NCBI GenBank assembly: GCA_902520385.1 | Contig: CABYOB010000002.1 | Coordinates: 12,029 to 76,028 of the forward strand | Source: an uncultured Bacteroidota bacterium | Lineage (GTDB): Bacteria; Bacteroidota; Bacteroidia; Flavobacteriales; TMED113 | Length of the DNA stretch: 64,000 bases | Direction of reading: 5' to 3' | In this document: positions 1-10,637 of the stretch, piece by piece | Position numbering within the stretch: position 1 is the stretch's first letter | Layout: the number at the start of each line of letters is the position of its first letter | Made by a program: the position numbers and the translations under genes | Notes under the pieces: generated by a model | Seen by the model: the letters and a program-made list of their open reading frames with translations, nothing else | Database searches by the model: none | Told to the model about the DNA's origin: nothing

Positions 1-171
1 ATTTATTATGAAAACTCAATTGATAGCTTAAATAATTTTTTAAAAACATTCTCAAACTATGTAGACTTTAATAGTTCTGAAAATTTTATAGACTTAGAAA
101 GTGAATTAAACATATTAATTATTGATAAATTAGTTGAAGATATTTTTAATGCCTCTTTTTCAAATTGGTAA
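1..171 (+). CDS. lptE: LptE-like lipopolysaccharide assembly lipoprotein, C-terminal end
   Basis: The frame is open from base 1 to the TAA at 169-171 and gives the last 56 residues of a protein whose start lies outside the window. The tail ends in VEDIFNASFSNW, which is like the end of Bacteroidota LptE (DIFN..V.NW). LptE is the outer-membrane lipoprotein that plugs LptD and delivers LPS to the cell surface. The next gene starts 2 bases after the stop, so they are probably cotranscribed. The order lptE, small hypothetical, secG, groES, groEL is one I recall from other Flavobacteriia. The identification rests on the short tail and the neighbourhood only. Confidence 0.7.
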   Translation: MYYENSIDSLNNFLKTFSNYVDFNSSENFIDLESELNILIIDKLVEDIFNASFSNW

Positions 172-173
172 CT

Positions 174-728
174 ATGAGTAAAAAAATTATAACTACATTT
201 CTTTCTGGAAAAATAAATTCAGATAATAATCACTTCAAAATCAAAGAAATGATTGAACTCTTTCCATACTGTGAAACAATTAGAAAAATAGACGTTTTAA
301 TTAAAAATAGCAATGAAGACATTACATTTGAAGAAACTCTTACCAAAACAGCATTATACAGTAGTAATCGAAAAAGCTTATTCCTATTAATATTAAAAGA
401 ATCTGACTCTACATTATTTAACAAAATTCATGAAAAAGGGGAGATCAACTTAAAAACTAAACTTTCATTTCAAGATTGGTTAAAATCATCAACTTCAAAT
501 AACATAAATAAAAAAGTTAGTACAGGAAATAAAGCCAAAACTATTAACTACAATAAAAACACTGATGATTTAATGACTGAAACTTTAGCAAAATTATACA
601 TTGAACAAGGTCATTTTGACCAAGCTTTAAGAGCATATCAAATTCTACGTTTGAAATATCCAAAAAAAAGTAGTTTATTTGCAACTGAAATAAAGAAGAT
701 AACTAAGTTAAAATTAAATAACAAGTGA
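174..728 (+). CDS. Hypothetical protein with a C-terminal TPR-like segment
   Basis: The protein has 184 residues if translated from the ATG at 174; a TTG at 165 would overlap the lptE stop and is less likely. The first 110 residues are Lys/Asn-rich without a recognisable domain, signal peptide or membrane segment. The last 45 residues contain one TPR-like helix pair (LAKLYIEQGHFDQALRAYQI and on). It sits between lptE and secG, and its TGA overlaps the secG ATG by one base, so the two are translationally coupled. A cytoplasmic partner-binding protein is plausible. The function is unknown. Confidence 0.75.
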   Translation: MSKKIITTFLSGKINSDNNHFKIKEMIELFPYCETIRKIDVLIKNSNEDITFEETLTKTALYSSNRKSLFLLILKESDSTLFNKIHEKGEINLKTKLSFQDWLKSSTSNNINKKVSTGNKAKTINYNKNTDDLMTETLAKLYIEQGHFDQALRAYQILRLKYPKKSSLFATEIKKITKLKLNNK

Positions 729-946
729 TGGGATTTTTAATATTTTTAATAATAGTCGTATGTATTTTTCTCGCTTTGATTGTTTTAGTACAAAATTCAA
801 AGGGAGGTGGATTATCCTCTACCTTCGGTGGTGGAAATCAAATTATGGGAGTTAAAAAAACTGCCGATGTTCTAGAAAAAACCACTTGGATTCTTGCTGC
901 TATCCTAGTTGCACTATGCTTAATCTATAATATTTACGCATTTTAA
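728..946 (+). CDS. secG: Preprotein translocase subunit SecG
   Basis: This is a 72-residue protein with two hydrophobic helices (about residues 2-22 and 52-71). They flank the conserved SecG loop with QNSKGGGLSSTFGGG. SecG is the small auxiliary subunit of the SecYEG channel in the inner membrane. The ATG at 728 overlaps the previous stop (TGATG); a GTG one codon earlier is possible. The length and the glycine-rich loop match the family well. Confidence 0.92.
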   Translation: MGFLIFLIIVVCIFLALIVLVQNSKGGGLSSTFGGGNQIMGVKKTADVLEKTTWILAAILVALCLIYNIYAF

Positions 947-967
947 ATATAAAAAAGTTGAAAATTA

Positions 968-1006
968 TGACAACTTGTCACTAGTTTTTTTTTGGCATAA
1001 TTTTTG
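968..1006 (+). promoter_or_regulatory. Sigma-54-like promoter of groES-groEL with upstream palindrome
   Basis: TTGGCA (992-997) and TTG (1004-1006) are placed so that GG at 994-995 and G at 1006 have the 12-base offset of the -24/-12 elements bound by sigma-54 (TGGCAC-N5-TTGC). The -12 pair is GT instead of GC. At 968-980 lies the palindrome TGACAA-C-TTGTCA, a candidate activator site. No TAnnTTTG box was seen in this gap. The assignment is inferred from sequence pattern alone. Confidence 0.5.
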
Positions 1007-1038
1007 TCAATTTTTACTTAAATTAAAAACTAAAATCT

Positions 1039-1305
1039 ATGAAATTAAAACCATTAGCTGATAGAGTTCTTGTTGAACCCTTAGCTGCAGAAGAAAAAGT
1101 TGGAGGTATTTACATCCCAGATACCGCAAAAGAAAAGCCTCAAAAAGGAAAAATTGTGGCGGTGGGACCTGGTGAGAAAGACAATAAAATAACTTTAAAA
1201 GTTGGAGATTGTGTTTTGTATGGTAAATACTCCGGAACAGAAATAAATTATGAAGGATCAGATTATCTAATAATGAAAGAATCTGATGTACTAGCAATTA
1301 TATAA
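1039..1305 (+). CDS. groES: Co-chaperonin GroES
   Basis: This is an 88-residue GroES (Cpn10). The N-terminus [14 protein letters not shown] is typical, and a mobile-loop region and the [25 protein letters not shown] end follow. The heptameric lid closes the GroEL folding chamber in the cytoplasm. The family length is usually 90-97 residues, so this is at the short end. groEL follows after 28 bases and the pair forms an operon. Upstream there is a sigma-54-like promoter, which suggests stress control. Confidence 0.97.
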   Translation: MKLKPLADRVLVEPLAAEEKVGGIYIPDTAKEKPQKGKIVAVGPGEKDNKITLKVGDCVLYGKYSGTEINYEGSDYLIMKESDVLAII

Positions 1306-1312
1306 ATACTAA

Positions 1313-2977
<1,665 letters not shown>

Positions 2978-2983
2978 ATTGAT

Positions 2984-3019
2984 AATAAAAAGGCTTGATT
3001 TCGATCAAGCCTTTTTATT
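2984..3019. terminator. Bidirectional hairpin terminator between groEL and ftsZ
   Basis: There is a perfect 16-bp inverted repeat (2984-2999 and 3004-3019) with a TTCG loop, a GGCTTGAT core and A/T flanks giving U-runs on both strands. It lies between the convergent genes groEL (ends 2977) and ftsZ (ends 3028), so it can stop transcription from both sides. Confidence 0.9.
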
Positions 3020-3027
3020 ATAACTAC

Positions 3028-4908
3028 CTAATCTACATTATCATGTAAAAAAGAATTATTGCTTCTTAATTCTTGTTCGTTCTCATTTAATGTTAACCTA
3101 GAAATTGGTTCTTCTGAATCTGATCCTTCTATGTCATCTAATTGAACACCTTGTCTTTTATATGCAGGCTCATCTTCTATATGCTGCATGTGCCTAGATT
3201 CTTTTTTTAACTCCAAATCATAATTATACCTATCTAATCTATTTGATCTTTCCTCTGCTATTCTTTTTTGCTCTTGAATTAAATTATAAGCATCGTTATC
3301 TCCAGGGAGAGAAGAGTTTGCAACTGATTCTATATTTCCAATAGCACTTTTATTATCACTAACTAATGTGTCTATTTTAGCTTCACTAACCTCATTTATT
3401 ATTGGTGTATCTATTTTAGATTCACTATCCTCATTTATTATTGGTGTATCTATTTTAGATTCACTATCCTCATTTATTATTGATGTATCTATTTTAGATT
3501 CACTAACCTCATTTATTATTGGTGTATCTATTTTAGATTCACTAACCTCATTTATTATTGGTGTATCTATTTTAGATTCTATATTACTGCTATCATTAAA
3601 TCCTAATTCTCCCTCTTGTATTTCTGAATCAGAATATATATTAGATACATCAAGAGATATTGTGTTTTTTTCTAACTCCTCATTCTTTAACTCTGTTGTA
3701 TTATTTTTTTTAGTATTAATCGAAAGGTCTATGTTTTCACTTTTTTCATCTTCAGAGCTTAGTTCGTGAATTATAATATTAGGCTTTTGTGAAATTGGAT
3801 CAATATTAGTTCCGAAGGATCCTGTAGCAATTATTGTAACACTTATACTATCCTCCAGACTTTCATCATCACCAACTCCCATAATAATATCAACATCTCC
3901 TCCTGACTCATTTTGAATATGAGTATTTATTTCACCTATTTCATCAAAAGTTATTTCATCATTCCCTGACATTAGTAATAATAAGACTTTATCTGCCCCC
4001 CTAATTGTATTTAAATTTAACAAAGGAGAATCTAATGCCTTTTTGATAGCATTCATTGCTCTATTTTCTCCACTTGCTTTAGCAGAGCCCATAATTGCTG
4101 TTCCGCTATTCTTTAATACTGTTTTTGCATCATTTAAATCAATATTAACCTGTGCTTTTACAGTAATGACTTCAGAAATTCCTTTTGCCGCCACTGTTAG
4201 TACCTCATCAGATTTAGCAAACCCAGTTTTAAATCCTAACGTTCCATATATCTCAATAAGTCTATCATTATTAATAACAATTAAAGAGTCAACATGCTGC
4301 TTCATTTTTTCAATGCCTAATTGGGCTTGTTGCATTCTTTTTTTACCTTCAAAAGAAAATGGAACAGTCACAATAGCAATAGTTAAAATATCTAACTCTT
4401 TTGCTTTCTGAGCAATTATAGGTGCCGCACCTGTCCCTGTTCCTCCTCCCATTCCTGCAGTAATAAAAACCATTTTTGTTCCTTGTTTCAAGATGGTGTT
4501 AATTTCATTAATACTTTCTAATGCTGAATTCTCACCAACTTCAGGATCTTCACCTGCTCCCAAACCCTCAGTAAGCTTTATTCCTAATTGAATTTGTGTA
4601 GGAATTAAACTATTATTTAAGGCCTGTGCATCAGTGTTACAAATAACAAAATCTACCCCCTGGATACCCTGTTCGAACATATAGTTAACTGCATTACTTC
4701 CACCGCCTCCAACACCAATAACCTTAATGGCAGATGATTGATTCTTCGGAAGATCAAATTCTACAACTGAGTCATCTTGAATATTAATACTTGTGGCGCT
4801 CTTCTGATCTTCAACTTCAAAATCTAAACTATCTGCAAACTCCATAAAATTATCTGAAGAATTTTTTTCTTCATTTAAATTATCATTAGTTAAATCTTCT
4901 ATTTTCAT
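3028..4908 (-). CDS. ftsZ: Cell division protein FtsZ with repeat-containing linker
   Basis: This is the tubulin-like GTPase that forms the division ring. The tubulin domain (about residues 55-390) contains GVGGGGSNAVNYM and the signature GGGTGTGAAP. The C-terminal end NNSFLHDNVD is the conserved Bacteroidota tail. The protein is long (626 residues) because the linker after residue 400 is acidic and carries five tandem 13-residue units (consensus SKIDTPIINEVSE). It is the last gene of the dcw cluster, 15 bases after ftsA, and ends at the shared terminator with groEL. Confidence 0.97.
   Translation of the reverse strand: MKIEDLTNDNLNEEKNSSDNFMEFADSLDFEVEDQKSATSINIQDDSVVEFDLPKNQSSAIKVIGVGGGGSNAVNYMFEQGIQGVDFVICNTDAQALNNSLIPTQIQLGIKLTEGLGAGEDPEVGENSALESINEINTILKQGTKMVFITAGMGGGTGTGAAPIIAQKAKELDILTIAIVTVPFSFEGKKRMQQAQLGIEKMKQHVDSLIVINNDRLIEIYGTLGFKTGFAKSDEVLTVAAKGISEVITVKAQVNIDLNDAKTVLKNSGTAIMGSAKASGENRAMNAIKKALDSPLLNLNTIRGADKVLLLLMSGNDEITFDEIGEINTHIQNESGGDVDIIMGVGDDESLEDSISVTIIATGSFGTNIDPISQKPNIIIHELSSEDEKSENIDLSINTKKNNTTELKNEELEKNTISLDVSNIYSDSEIQEGELGFNDSSNIESKIDTPIINEVSESKIDTPIINEVSESKIDTSIINEDSESKIDTPIINEDSESKIDTPIINEVSEAKIDTLVSDNKSAIGNIESVANSSLPGDNDAYNLIQEQKRIAEERSNRLDRYNYDLELKKESRHMQHIEDEPAYKRQGVQLDDIEGSDSEEPISRLTLNENEQELRSNNSFLHDNVD
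3371..3580 (-). repeat. 39-bp tandem repeat inside the ftsZ linker
   Basis: Five in-frame 39-bp units start at 3371, 3410, 3449, 3488 and 3527, and a 15-base partial copy follows. They encode SKIDTPIINEVSE with few substitutions (P/S, V/D, S/A). The near identity at DNA level suggests recent expansion by slippage or unequal crossover. The copy number may vary between strains. Confidence 0.95.
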
Positions 4909-4923
4909 AAAATTGTTAATTTT

Positions 4924-6258
4924 TTAATTGTCATTATTTTTTTCTTCTAAATTTTCGTTAGCAAACAAAGAACCTAATTTACCAGCACCTGTTACAAATT
5001 TTTCTGCCCATTTTCCAAAAAAATCTTTCGAATCTTCTGCCTCTCCATCTTCAATTTCAGTTGGAGCCATCTTTTTATTATTCATATACCTCAAAACTAA
5101 ACCAACTGAAGTAGCATATATAGGACTTGATAATTCTTCTGGGGATGTATGATCTAAATATTCATTAGCTAAACCAATTCTAGTAGGCATGCCCGTCACA
5201 TATTCACATAATTGTTTTATGTGTTTTAAATTCGCTCCTCCTCCAGTTAAAACAATTCCTGCTATTAATTTATTTCTTTGGTGATTACTATCTTGATATA
5301 ATTTTATTTCTTTATTTACATCATTTAATATCTCCTCTAGTCTTGCTCTTATTATTTTAGATAGATTTTTAATTGATATTTCCTTAGGCTCATGACCTTT
5401 TAAGCCAGGTATGGAAACTATTTCATTTTCATTATTTTCTGAGGGAAGTGCTGATCCAAATTTTAATTTTAACTGTTCTGCTTGTTTTTCTATAATTGAA
5501 CAGCCTTCTTTTATATCATTTGTTATTATATTACCACCAAATGGTATTACAGCTGTATGTCGGATAATTTTATCTTTAAAAATAGCGATATCAGTTGTCC
5601 CTCCACCAATATCAACTAAAACAACTCCCGCATCTCTTTCTTCCTCAGTCACCGTGGACTCTAAAGAAGCTAAAGGCTCTAAATGTATATCCGCTACTTT
5701 AAGACCTGCATCTTGGACACATCTAGTTATATTATTCATGGCTGAAATTTGACCTGCGACAACATGAAAATTTGCTTCTAATTTACTTCCACACATTCCT
5801 TCTGGCCTTAAAATATTTGACTCATTATCTATCTTGTATTCTTGAGCTAAAACATGTATAATTTCTTCACCCGGCTCTAATTTTAATTTTTTAACATTAC
5901 TCACTAATTTTTTTGTATCATGTAAATCTATATATTTTTCTGAATCTTCTCTAATTATATAGTCTATGTGTTGCATACTTCTTATATGTTGCCCTGCTAT
6001 ACCAACAGCAACTTCAATAATATCTAAATTGGTTTTTTCTTTTGCTTCTTTTAAGGCACTTTCAATTGATTCAATCGTTTGAACAATATTAGCAACAACA
6101 CCCCTCTTTACCCCCAATGACTTTGATTTTCCATAGCCTAAAACTTCTAATTTTCCATGTTCATTTTTTTTTCCAACTAAACAAACAATTTTTGTTGTAC
6201 CAATATCTAAGGCAACAAAAAAATCATTTTTATTAATTTTTTCTTTCAAAACTTCCAT
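4924..6258 (-). CDS. ftsA: Cell division protein FtsA
   Basis: This 444-residue actin-like ATPase anchors FtsZ to the membrane. The phosphate-1 motif FFVALDIGTTKIVCLVG is at residues about 12-28, the phosphate-2 motif VVLVDIGGGTTDIAIF near 212, and the adenosine motif GIVLTGGGANL near 335. The C-terminal region FFGKWAEKFVTGAGKLGSLF can form the amphipathic membrane-targeting helix. It lies between ftsQ and ftsZ with gaps of 4 and 15 bases in the dcw order. Confidence 0.96.
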   Translation of the reverse strand: MEVLKEKINKNDFFVALDIGTTKIVCLVGKKNEHGKLEVLGYGKSKSLGVKRGVVANIVQTIESIESALKEAKEKTNLDIIEVAVGIAGQHIRSMQHIDYIIREDSEKYIDLHDTKKLVSNVKKLKLEPGEEIIHVLAQEYKIDNESNILRPEGMCGSKLEANFHVVAGQISAMNNITRCVQDAGLKVADIHLEPLASLESTVTEEERDAGVVLVDIGGGTTDIAIFKDKIIRHTAVIPFGGNIITNDIKEGCSIIEKQAEQLKLKFGSALPSENNENEIVSIPGLKGHEPKEISIKNLSKIIRARLEEILNDVNKEIKLYQDSNHQRNKLIAGIVLTGGGANLKHIKQLCEYVTGMPTRIGLANEYLDHTSPEELSSPIYATSVGLVLRYMNNKKMAPTEIEDGEAEDSKDFFGKWAEKFVTGAGKLGSLFANENLEEKNNDN

Positions 6259-6262
6259 TTTA

Positions 6263-7000
6263 TCATTTGTTACTTACAACTTCTTCATTTGTACATATAA
6301 GTTGGTCCTCATATTTAACATTTAGGACTTTAACTTTATTATTCTTTAGCCTTTCATCATTAACAATAGTTGTAAAATATAGCTTTATTAAGTCTTCTTT
6401 TTCAGACAATTTACTTACATCTCCTATATTTATTTTCAAATCAAATAAACCTGAATGTAATATGTATTCAGAATTATGATTGTATGACACTTTATTAATT
6501 ATAGATTTTAAAAACCTATTCCCATATAAATAATCCGCTAGATATAAAGTTTCAGCCCATGGCTTCAAACTTATGTCATCAATAAAAAAGAGAACATTAG
6601 GTGATTGGCCATCGACTACATTTAATTTAACACTATCTCTAGTTAAAAAACAAATATCATTATCTATCACCGTCCTAATAAAAGGATTTTCCTGCTGAAT
6701 AAGTATCGTTAATTTATTATCCAATGATAAATATACTTCAGCATTTTTGACATAAATTAGCATCTCAATTGAATCTTCTAACAATCTCGTGTTTATATCC
6801 TTTATAGAATATGTACTTTGTTTATTTTGAAAATTTATTTTATCATAAACTTCTTGAGTGTTTATATATTGATAATCATTCTGTTTAAAAATAATTTCAA
6901 AATCCGTTATATTATTATTTTCAGACTTGCTAAATGCAAATAATACAAATATAGAAACTGTTAAAAAAAACACGATATTGCTTAATATTCTTTTTTTCAT
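6263..7000 (-). CDS. ftsQ: Cell division protein FtsQ/DivIB
   Basis: The 245-residue bitopic membrane protein has one N-terminal helix (about residues 5-23). A POTRA-like segment follows (NTQEVYDKINFQN ... LLEDSIEMLIYVKNAEVYLS) and then the periplasmic beta domain. FtsQ links early and late divisome proteins. Sequence similarity within the family is weak in Bacteroidota, so topology and the position between murC and ftsA are the main evidence. The start overlaps the end of murC by 4 bases. Confidence 0.88.
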   Translation of the reverse strand: MKKRILSNIVFFLTVSIFVLFAFSKSENNNITDFEIIFKQNDYQYINTQEVYDKINFQNKQSTYSIKDINTRLLEDSIEMLIYVKNAEVYLSLDNKLTILIQQENPFIRTVIDNDICFLTRDSVKLNVVDGQSPNVLFFIDDISLKPWAETLYLADYLYGNRFLKSIINKVSYNHNSEYILHSGLFDLKINIGDVSKLSEKEDLIKLYFTTIVNDERLKNNKVKVLNVKYEDQLICTNEEVVSNK

Positions 7001-8448
7001 AACAATACTCTCTTTAATTCCTCACTGTATATAGTTATATCACCAGCGCCAACAGAAAGCAACAGCTCTGGTTTCAACTTAGATATCAGTGGTATTAATT
7101 TCTCTTTTGAAACTAAAACTTTATCCTCTAGTTTTATTAATCCAAATAATTTATTAATACTAAAGCCCTTTATAGGAAGTTCTCTTGCAGGATAAATGTC
7201 TAGAAGAACTAAAGTGTCAACTTTAGAAAGTGACACGGCAAATTCATTTAAAAAATCTTTTGTTCTGGAAAATAAATGAGGCTGAAAAATCATAGTAATT
7301 TTTTTAAACTCATACATTTTTCTTAAGCTACCAATTAATACATTTATTTCCTCAGGATGATGGGCATAATCTTCTATAAAAATTTGTTTCTTGGTATTTA
7401 TATGGTACTCGAATCTTCTTTTAACACCTAAAAATGATGTTATTCCTTTAGCAATATCATTAATATTAACACCTAGTTTTAAGGCAATAATCGAAGCGGC
7501 TAAAAAATTTTCTAAATTATGTTCTGGTTGTTTTGAAACATTAAAAGTTTTTAACTTTTGAAAATTATTTGTTTTTTTATTTTTTTCTAAAAAAGTTAAT
7601 TCTAATCCTCCCAATTTATTATCTCTAAAATTTAAATTATAATCTGCAGTTTCTGACAAAGAATACTCAGTGATTTCAGGTAAGTCTTCTGACTGTAAAA
7701 TTATATTTTTTTTTATAATTAAATTGCTCAGATTTGGTAGACTATTTACAACAAACTTAATATATGAATTATACATATCTAAGTACGTAGGATATGTATC
7801 ACTATGATCTTTATCTATAGATGAAATTAAAATAATATTAGCTTTTAGATGTAAAAAGGACTTATCATATTCATCAGCTTCTATAACCATAATATTATTT
7901 GATCCTAAAACGAAATTAGATTCATAATTTTTTGACACTCCACCTAAAAAAGCTGTACAATCATTACCTGAAGTCTTTAAAAGATGAGTCAAAATAGTAC
8001 TAATGGTAGTTTTACCATGAGTACCTGCAATTGCTACCACTTTATAATTTGCGCTAATTAGACCTAAAAAATCTGCTCTCTTTATACTTTTTACTTTATT
8101 AAAATCAAAAAAAGATCTAATGGGATGATTGATTTTTATAGCCGCAGAAAAAACAACAATACTATTAGAGTTCTTAACAAATGAATTTAAAACTACAAAA
8201 TGTCTAGATTTACTTTTATGTTCACCAGATAATATATTATAATCATAAAACACTTCTCCACCTTGTAACTGTATTTTATTTGTAATGTTATTCTTCTCTC
8301 TATCATAACCAAAAACTTTAATGTTTCTTTCAATACACCAAAAAGCTAAGGCGCTAACTCCAATTCCACCAATACCAATAAAATATACAGCATCTAAATT
8401 ATTTAAATCTAAATTTTCAGCTTGATTTTTTATATTCATATTAATCAT
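6997..8448 (-). CDS. murC: UDP-N-acetylmuramate-L-alanine ligase MurC
   Basis: This cytoplasmic ligase adds L-Ala to UDP-MurNAc in peptidoglycan precursor synthesis. The N-terminal Rossmann motif YFIGIGGIGVSALAFW, the ATP-binding loop AGTHGKTTISTIL (near residue 140) and the EDYAHHPEEI motif are present. The 483-residue length fits. A second in-frame ATG three codons downstream is an alternative start. It follows murG after 2 bases. Confidence 0.96.
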   Translation of the reverse strand: MINMNIKNQAENLDLNNLDAVYFIGIGGIGVSALAFWCIERNIKVFGYDREKNNITNKIQLQGGEVFYDYNILSGEHKSKSRHFVVLNSFVKNSNSIVVFSAAIKINHPIRSFFDFNKVKSIKRADFLGLISANYKVVAIAGTHGKTTISTILTHLLKTSGNDCTAFLGGVSKNYESNFVLGSNNIMVIEADEYDKSFLHLKANIILISSIDKDHSDTYPTYLDMYNSYIKFVVNSLPNLSNLIIKKNIILQSEDLPEITEYSLSETADYNLNFRDNKLGGLELTFLEKNKKTNNFQKLKTFNVSKQPEHNLENFLAASIIALKLGVNINDIAKGITSFLGVKRRFEYHINTKKQIFIEDYAHHPEEINVLIGSLRKMYEFKKITMIFQPHLFSRTKDFLNEFAVSLSKVDTLVLLDIYPARELPIKGFSINKLFGLIKLEDKVLVSKEKLIPLISKLKPELLLSVGAGDITIYSEELKRVLL

Positions 8449-8450
8449 AA

Positions 8451-9533
8451 TTACAAAATAATATTTAATGCATCCAATATTTTCTTAGATGAATCATTAA
8501 CACTCAACTTTTTAGCATTCTGAGCTATTGTCAACCTATAATTTGTATTATTTAAGTATTTATCAAGTGTAGAAATAAACTTATTTTCTAAGTCTTTTTC
8601 CTCAATTATTAAACACGCTTCTTTATCTTCCAATGTTTTTGCATTTTTCATTTGGTGATTATCTGAAACATATGGAGAAGGAATTAAAATGGATGCTTTT
8701 TGTAAAAAACATATTTCTGTTATAGCAATAGCACCCGCTCTGGAAACCACAACATCTGCTAAAGCATATGCTAAATCCATCCTATCTATAAAATCAACAA
8801 CAAAAATGTTATTTAAATTAGAGCTTAATTGTTTATATTTTTGATGATTTTTATTTCCAGTTTGCCAAATAACTTGATAATTAGAAAAATAATTAATTTT
8901 TTGCTCAACTAGTTTATTAATTGGACCTGCTCCTAAACTCCCACCTATAATCAGAATTGTTTTTTTTTTGTTATTAAAACTAAAAAAAATCTCAGCTTCT
9001 TGTATAGAACAATCTTTTAAAAGTTTTTTTCTAATTGGATTGCCTGTTTTTATTATTTTTTTAATTGGGAAAAACTTTTCCATCCCATAATACGAAACGC
9101 ATATTTTATCAACTACTTTTGCCAATAATCTATTAGTTATTCCAGGAAAAGAATTTTGTTCATGAATTAAAGTTGGCACACCTAACATGGCTGCTACAAA
9201 TAAAATTGGACCACTCGCAAAGCCTCCTGTGCCAATTACATATTTAGGTCTAAAATTAACAATAATAAAAAAAGAGTGTACTATACTTAATAATAATTTT
9301 ATTGGGAAAATTAAATTTCTTAGAGAAAATCTTCTCTGTATTCCATCAATCCATAATCCCTTAATTTTGTAACCTGCCAAAGGCACTTTTTTCATTTCCA
9401 TTCTATTCTTGGCTCCTACAAATAAAATATCATAATCAAAGCTGGAATTATCTAATTCTTCAGCAATAGATAAAGCTGGAAAAATATGTCCAGCTGTACC
9501 CCCTCCACTAATTATTATTTTATTTTTAACCAT
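8451..9533 (-). CDS. murG: Lipid II synthase MurG
   Basis: This is UDP-GlcNAc:undecaprenyl-PP-MurNAc-pentapeptide GlcNAc transferase, a peripheral inner-membrane GT28 enzyme that converts lipid I to lipid II. The first G-loop GGGTAGHIFPALSIAEEL is at residues 10-27, the second is IIGGSLGAGPIN near 185, and the donor-site helix SRAGAIAITEI is near 265. The 360-residue length is normal. The start overlaps ftsW by 8 bases. Confidence 0.96.
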   Translation of the reverse strand: MVKNKIIISGGGTAGHIFPALSIAEELDNSSFDYDILFVGAKNRMEMKKVPLAGYKIKGLWIDGIQRRFSLRNLIFPIKLLLSIVHSFFIIVNFRPKYVIGTGGFASGPILFVAAMLGVPTLIHEQNSFPGITNRLLAKVVDKICVSYYGMEKFFPIKKIIKTGNPIRKKLLKDCSIQEAEIFFSFNNKKKTILIIGGSLGAGPINKLVEQKINYFSNYQVIWQTGNKNHQKYKQLSSNLNNIFVVDFIDRMDLAYALADVVVSRAGAIAITEICFLQKASILIPSPYVSDNHQMKNAKTLEDKEACLIIEEKDLENKFISTLDKYLNNTNYRLTIAQNAKKLSVNDSSKKILDALNIIL

Positions 9534-10629
9534 AACTTATCTTCTTTTGAAATTTAGATGAAATATTTAAAATAATTCCTATTGTTACACATGTAATCCA
9601 TATTGAACTACCACCTCTACTTACTAATGGCAAGGTTTGTCCCGTAACGGGAAGAATCCCTAAGGATACACCAATATTTAAAAAGGCTTGAAAAACAATT
9701 AAAATTCCTAGTCCAAGTAATAATAAATATGGAAACATTAATTTAATCCTTGTAGAAATTGCAATAATTCTAATTAAAAAAATAATATATAGTCCTAAAA
9801 TAAATAGTCCACCTATAATACTATACTCTTCAATTATAATAGCAAAAACAAAATCAGAGGATGCCTGTGGTAAAACATGTTTTTGAACACTTTTACCTGG
9901 GCCTAACCCATTCCATTTTCCAGAAGAAATAGCTTTTTTAGCAATATTAACTTGATAATTTACTTCTCCATTTAAATAATGATTGATCCTGTTTTTCCAC
10001 GTACCAACTCTACTGTTAGATGAAAACTGAGATAATAAAATCACACTAAAAAAAACTAAAATAATATTAAATGAGTAAAATTTAAAAATACTTTTAATCT
10101 TAAAGTCTGAAATGAATAAAACTATAAAAGAAATAGTTAAAATAATTAATGCCGTTGATCCATTTGATTTAAATATTAAAGCAAAGACAATTAATATAGG
10201 TAAATAAAAGTACTTGAAATGATCTTTGAAAGACATGCTTTTATGACTAAGAACAGAAAGGTTTCGAGATAATAATAAAACTAAACTGAATTTTGCTAAT
10301 TCAGAGGGTTGAAAATTTAATCCGAAAATTTTTATCCATCTACGTGAATCTACGACACCTTCAATATTAGGCAAGGGTTTAAACAAAATTATTAGTAATA
10401 AAATAACTGAAAAAATGAAAATAACAATAGACCCGTTTGTTAAATATTTATAATGCATTCTAGAAAAAAATAACATCAATATAAAACCGCTTAATAAATG
10501 AAATGAATGGGTGAGTAAATTCTTAATTGAGCTTGAACAACTAAAAACCACCAAACAAGAAATACACGCTAAAAAAGTGGCTATTAACCAAATTACTTTA
10601 TCTCCTTTTAAAAAACTACTTAACAACAT
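9526..10629 (-). CDS. ftsW: Peptidoglycan glycosyltransferase FtsW
   Basis: This SEDS-family membrane enzyme polymerises lipid II at the septum with FtsI. About ten hydrophobic helices are visible. The conserved SEDS loops RRWIKIFGLNFQPSELAK and LPLVSRGGSS are present. I prefer the ATG at 10629 (367 residues, beginning MLLSSFLKGDK), 8 bases after the murD stop. An upstream ATG at 10656 would add nine polar residues overlapping murD. Confidence 0.94.
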   Translation of the reverse strand: MLLSSFLKGDKVIWLIATFLACISCLVVFSCSSSIKNLLTHSFHLLSGFILMLFFSRMHYKYLTNGSIVIFIFSVILLLIILFKPLPNIEGVVDSRRWIKIFGLNFQPSELAKFSLVLLLSRNLSVLSHKSMSFKDHFKYFYLPILIVFALIFKSNGSTALIILTISFIVLFISDFKIKSIFKFYSFNIILVFFSVILLSQFSSNSRVGTWKNRINHYLNGEVNYQVNIAKKAISSGKWNGLGPGKSVQKHVLPQASSDFVFAIIIEEYSIIGGLFILGLYIIFLIRIIAISTRIKLMFPYLLLLGLGILIVFQAFLNIGVSLGILPVTGQTLPLVSRGGSSIWITCVTIGIILNISSKFQKKISYG

Positions 10630-10637
10630 TACATTTT

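Noticed and set aside
3371..3580. Possible CRISPR-like array of 39-bp repeats
   Set aside because: The units are directly adjacent without spacers and keep the ftsZ reading frame, so they are a coding tandem repeat.
3368..3769. Plus-strand frame with hydrophobic repeats (SFIIGVSILDSL) opposite ftsZ
   Set aside because: It is the complement of the 39-bp linker repeats of ftsZ, whose frame has the conserved C-terminal peptide behind it.
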